From: Panopea generosa
Taxonomy: Eukaryota > Mollusca > Bivalvia > Adapedonta > Hiatellidae
Length of the DNA: 64,000 nucleotides
Direction: 5' to 3'
Assembly (NCBI GenBank): GCA_029582155.1
Contig: CM055897.1
Location: 7,707,161-7,771,160 of the forward strand
Each line of letters begins with the position of its first letter. Positions within the stretch are counted from its first letter, which is position 1. Below the pieces are notes generated by a model, which worked only from the letters and a program-made list of their open reading frames with translations, had not been told where the DNA came from and made no database searches. Below are positions 59,760 through 64,000 of this stretch, piece after piece. Made by a program: the position numbers and the translations under genes.

Positions 59760-60800
59760 TATCATAAGTATAGCTATCATACGGTAACACGCTCTGCCAG
59801 AATAAGCAATATACCAGATATAGTCATGTACAAAGTGTGTTAGATATAGCAACGTTTGACAGGATGATAAATATAGCAATGTAACACAGTATGCTAGACA
59901 TATGAACATACATGTAATACAGTGTACTTGATATATCCATGTAACAAAGTATGCTAGATATAACAATGTAACAGTGTACCAGATGTAAAACAGTGTGCTA
60001 AATATAGCAATGTAACACAGAATGCTACAATAGCAAAGTAACACAATGTACTAGATATAACCATGTAACACAATGTGCTAGATAAAACAGTGAAACATAC
60101 TGTATCATATGTAATACAATGTGCTGGATTAAGCTTTGTAACACAGTGTGCTACAACTAGCAATGTAACACAGTATGCTACAATAGCAATATAACATGGT
60201 CTGATAGATATATCCGCGTAACGCGGTGTGTCAGATATAGCTATGTACCACAGTGTTTTAGATATAACAATGCAACACAGTCTGCCACACTGTTAATATA
60301 ACGCAATGTACTAGATATATCCGTGTAACGCGGTGTCGCAGATATAGCACTGTAACAACACAGTGTGCTAGCAATATAACACCCTATGCTACAAAAGCAA
60401 GCAATGTAACAATGTCTGCTAGATATATCCGCATAACACGGTCTGCCAGATATAGCTATGTAACACAGTGTTCTAGATGTCACAATGTTACCCAGTATGC
60501 TACACTATCAATATAACGCAATGTACTAGATATATCCGTGATATTGAGCTGGATATAGCCATAAAATACAGTTTGCTAGTTGTAACGATGTAACACAGTG
60601 TATTAGATGAATCCAATGTGCTAGTTATGGCAATGTAAATCAGTGAGCAAGATATATAAATGTAATAATAAAATGTGATATATATAGCAATGTAACACTG
60701 TATGCCTCATTAGTAGTAACACAGAATGCTGCAATAGCAATATAACAAGGTGTGCTGGAGTATAGCCATGTAAAACGGTGTGCCAGATATACCAGTGACT
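59760..60800 (+). repeat. Minisatellite core, ~27-37-bp units
   Basis: Dozens of diverged units of TGTAACACAGTGTGCTAGATATAGCAA type, with variants ATATCCGTGTAACGCGGTGT. Minus-strand Cys/Tyr/Leu-rich frames are repeat by-products. Confidence 0.9.
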
Positions 60801-60964
60801 TAATTACTTAATTGTTTATCTATCTCTGGTGTGTTTTTTCCTGCATAATTATGTTTTGTCAAATGTTATCGTGTTATTTTTATTTATTTTTTTGTAAATA
60901 ACATACATCACGATTCGTAGACTTTATTTGATTTTGCGTCCCGTCTTTAACTATAGAATTGTAT

Positions 60965-61240
60965 TAATGAATGAAAAGTTGTTCGTGAATAACTTTTAAG
61001 CGGTTTATTTCCACTTATAAAATAATTAACAAAAAGGTTAGATCAATAATAAGTTAATAAATACGTCGGACCAAATGTTTTAAAATGCGAATCCGTTCGC
61101 GGAATGAGCAGTCTGGTAAAATAAATCGTTTTCGTGAATAACTTGTAAGCGAATCATTTCCGCTGATCAAGTAATGAACAAAAAAGTTAGATAAAGTAAT
61201 TGGTAAGCGAAATACGTCAGGCAAAAATGTTTTACAATGC
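60965..61240 (+). repeat. Two-copy ~150-bp tandem duplication in right flank
   Basis: TTCGTGAATAACTTNTAAGCG, AACAAAAAGGTTAGAT and AATACGTC-x-AAATGTTTTA-AATGCGAATCC each occur twice. A 93-residue minus frame spans both and is not a gene. Confidence 0.8.
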
Positions 61241-62609
61241 GAATCCAAGCCGAAATGATGAACAAATCTCATTTTCAATTTGTTGGAAAGGCTTGTGAAC
61301 ATGTACAAGCTTCGATTGTAATTTTTGCTGAACACAGTATGAACAAAAATGTGTAAAATGGTACATGGAGTTGAAATCGGCTAATAATTGTTAGTTATAA
61401 CGTTAATTCGGTGATAAAATGAGTATTTTCCCTTTGGTGAAATGAGAAAAAGTTCCCCTTTAACCTTCAGGTAGTGATTATTTGTAAAAAAGCATTTCTT
61501 AAGACTTTCGGTATGTTCATGTATGTAACTGTACTAAATAAGTGATAAAAAACAACTTTCATTTTAGTCTAATTTATATTCTGCTATTCTGCTGGAAATA
61601 TGAAAATATTCTTTTTAGTATATTGCTACTTTGCTTAAGACACTGATCAAAAAGGTGGACAATGGTGCAGAGAGATGAATCCGGCTTATAATTGCTAGTT
61701 TGAACGTAAATTCGGTGGAAAAAAAATGAAAATTTTCCATTCGGCGAAATGAGAAAAAGTTCCCCTTTAACTTCCGGTTAGTGATTGTTTGTAATAAAAC
61801 AGTTTTTAAGCCTTCCTGCATGTTCATGCATGAAAACGAACAAAAATCAAAGCTGAAAAAAAATATTTAAAGTTCCCCTTTAACCTTCGGTTTTTGATTG
61901 TTGGTAAAAAAAAACATTTATTAAGACTGACTGCATGTTCATGAACGTACATATACTAAAATAAGCGATAAAAAAGACATCAATTTTCATTCTGCCATTT
62001 TGCTGGCAGAATGAAAATATTTTATTCTGCTGTTCTGCTATTCTGCTGGCAGAATGAAAATATTTCATTCTGCTGTCTGGTATTCTGCTGGCAGAATGAG
62101 AATATTTCTTTCTGCTGTTCTGCTGAAAGCATTTCTTAAGACTGACTGCATGTTCATGAACGTACATATACTAAAATAAGTGATAAAAAAGACATCAATT
62201 TTCATTCTGCCAATCTGCTGGCAGAATGAAAATATTTTATTCTGCTGTTCTGCTATTCTGCTGGCAGAATGAAAATATTTCATTCTGCTGTTCTGCCATT
62301 CTGCAAACTTGACCGACTTTTCATGTGAATACTAATGGAGTATTATATATTCAAAGATTACGATTATCAAATATATTTAAATTCAACCCAATCATATATG
62401 ACACACAACAATTGTTAGTGTATTCAACTTATTTATTTTGCATATATCTACATAGTTTGTATATCACACTTCGTGTCTTCCTGGTTAGAAAAATCAGTAT
62501 GCCCTTCTACAGAAATGTGAATGAAGGCCGCAGACACATTTTAAGAATCCAGCTCATTGATCTGTACTTGTAATATATGCTTACTTATGCAAATAATCTG
62601 GTGTTACTT

Positions 62610-62765
62610 GTAGATGTTGTCCTACTTTCTCAACCAATAGAATCGATCTGATTTTTCAAAGTAGAACATTCTATTTTACATGGCATGTCACGACCGTCAG
62701 TAGATGTTGACCTACTTCCTCACCAATGAAATCGCTCCAGGAACGAGAAAGTAGATCCACACCTA
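62610..62765 (+). repeat. Two-copy ~90-bp direct repeat
   Basis: GTAGATGTTG-CCTACTT-CTCA-CCAAT-AATCG occurs at 62,610 and 62,700. Nothing else recognised from 62,310 to 63,690. Confidence 0.6.
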
Positions 62766-63699
62766 GTAAGAAAATCCCATGTAACGTCTAACCTATACGT
62801 TAAGCATCGTTGGGTCGTGTCATGTGTCCCTAAAGGTTTGTTTTAACAAGGAATCATTGAGCGAGATGGGCCAGAGTAGAAATAACTTGTTTCATCGTGG
62901 TGACTAGTATAAATATGTATGTTGGTGATTGTGCATACTACATTGCATTCCTTATTGCTTTCATTATTCCTGCTTGTTTAGCCTACTTACACTACCACAT
63001 TGGCCGTGAATACTTATTTGTATCATAATTCGTTTGAAATATGATATATATTATACACTGTGTAAGAAAAGTAAGAGTTTCTGTATAGTTCTAATGTCAG
63101 TATATTTCAGAAATACAGTATATTACTTTTTTTTCAAAAACATGTTTTCAAAAAAAAAAGCAACGAAACATTTTAGTTGCTCTCATAAACTGTACATTTA
63201 TGGAAATCACCCTGGATTAGAACGTACTTTAATAATTGGAAACCCCCCGTTATTGTGAAACTAAACTGTATTAATAATGGCAACATGAAGAAAGTATTTA
63301 AATTGGCAACGGCACAGATCAATGATTGAAATCAAATAGTCGTAATACGTGGTAGTGACGGTCTATCATATTGTTTTATTAACATGGTGGTAGAGAAATT
63401 GTACACCGAAGTAAGCGCTGATTCATACTTTGTATCGGGTTTAATATGTAATGATCACACACGGAACTGATCTTATTAGACCTATTCGGCGAATGAATGT
63501 CTAGATTTTTCTATAAAAAAAAACTAGAACACAGCCAGTTTTATAGTCATTAACAGTTTATTAATCCCATTAAATTAATTATCACACATACAATGTCAGA
63601 ATTACTTTTTGTAAATTAAAGATTATAAGATTATTTTGGGCATTACTTTGGTATGTTTAAAAACTATTTTCTACTAAAGTATCATTTATAATTAAGTGT

Positions 63700-63752
63700 T
63701 CAACAAGTGTTAGTTATATCTTGAGACTGTATCCTAAGCAGTGCCATAATGA
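63700..63752 (+). repeat. Dispersed segment, copy 2
   Basis: Nearly the same sequence as 53,370-53,422 (TTGAGACTGTATCCTAAGCAGTGCCATAATGAAC). Here it lies only about 55 bp from a family C SINE. Confidence 0.8.
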
Positions 63753-63805
63753 ACGCTGAAGACACATGTTATGATATCTCACCCAATCACATTATTCTGA
63801 CATCG

Positions 63806-63950
63806 GGCCGACCAGATCCAATACAATCCTCTAAATGAAGAGAACCAATCCAGCAGGATTCAATCCTTCAATATGACCCGGTCTAGGATTGAACCCATGG
63901 CATTCCGCATGAAAGTCGGACGCTCTACCACTAAATCCACCGACGCGTTG
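63806..63950 (-). mobile_element. tRNA-derived SINE, family C, second copy
   Basis: ATCGGGCCGACCAGATCC at left and CTAGGATTGAACCCATGG with CTCTACCACTAAATCC at right. The reverse complement shows box A and box B. Confidence 0.75.
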
Positions 63951-64000
63951 GTTAATAATGAAAAAAATTGAAGAAGAATTACATATAAAAATACAAGACT

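Larger units (their letters stand above)
59040..62310. mobile_element. Foldback-like element with minisatellite core
   Basis: Both flanks carry the same blocks in opposite orientation. One is GCAGAATAGCAGAACAGCAG-type ends. Another is AAAGTTAAAGGGGAA-x-TTT-x-TCTCATTTCACC on the left against GGTGAAATGAGAAAAAGTTCCCCTTTAAC on the right. A third is TTGTAAAACATT-TGCCTGACGTA against ACGTCAGGCAAAAATGTTTTACAA. Blocks are repeated within each flank. No transposase frame was seen, so the element is non-autonomous or a composite repeat. Confidence 0.7.

Noticed and set aside
59751-60483. Cys/Tyr-rich minus-strand frames
   Set aside because: Repeat by-products of the minisatellite core of the foldback-like element.
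61054-61335. 93-residue minus frame with two similar halves
   Set aside because: The halves match a 150-bp non-coding tandem duplication. No start or splice support.

Overview
The window is eukaryotic genomic DNA. It is strongly AT-rich, has short exons with GT-AG introns, and is dense in SINE-like, LINE-like and satellite-type repeats. The extracellular domain families (D8C, sushi, EGF, vWD) together with tRNA-derived SINEs point to an invertebrate animal. A bivalve mollusc is my best guess, but that is inference and no species is proven.

Two multi-exon genes can be rebuilt on the minus strand. Their exon joins keep frame from signal peptide to stop. (1) 12,472-19,687 is a compact 7-exon gene of 245 residues: signal peptide, a 30-bp exon, a D8C (uromodulin/VWDE-type, cysteine-rich) domain, a Thr/Pro/Glu linker, one transmembrane helix, and a short tail ending in a class I PDZ-ligand-like -TTV. 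(2) 27,044-52,913 is a 23-exon gene of about 1,132 residues: signal peptide, one atypical and two typical sushi modules, an EGF, a VWDE-type region with a vWD domain, a second EGF, a dibasic furin-like site, and a transmembrane helix near the C-terminus. Both look like single-pass cell-surface or shed extracellular proteins.

The left part (1,921-10,607) is a giant inverted repeat. Two nearly identical arms of about 3.8 kb flank a 1.06-kb spacer that carries a SINE. Each arm holds copies of two exons, signal peptide plus 30-bp exon, paralogous to the first two exons of the D8C gene. No D8C exons follow, so these are truncated paralogs pointing at each other.

The rest is non-coding or mobile DNA. 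Large arrays sit in introns of gene 2 (23-bp unit at 35-36.6 kb; 12/15-bp unit at 43-44.9 kb). A TGACGTAG-bearing array lies at 25.4-26.0 kb. A 2-kb imperfect GTA trinucleotide tract begins about 520 bp upstream of the gene 2 start codon. A 100-bp-arm hairpin element lies at 41.9-42.1 kb. A 3.3-kb foldback-like element with a minisatellite core lies at 59.0-62.3 kb. LINE remnants occur near 20-21, 48-49.6 and 51.5 kb, and several SINE families are present. No rRNA, functional tRNA or CRISPR array was seen.
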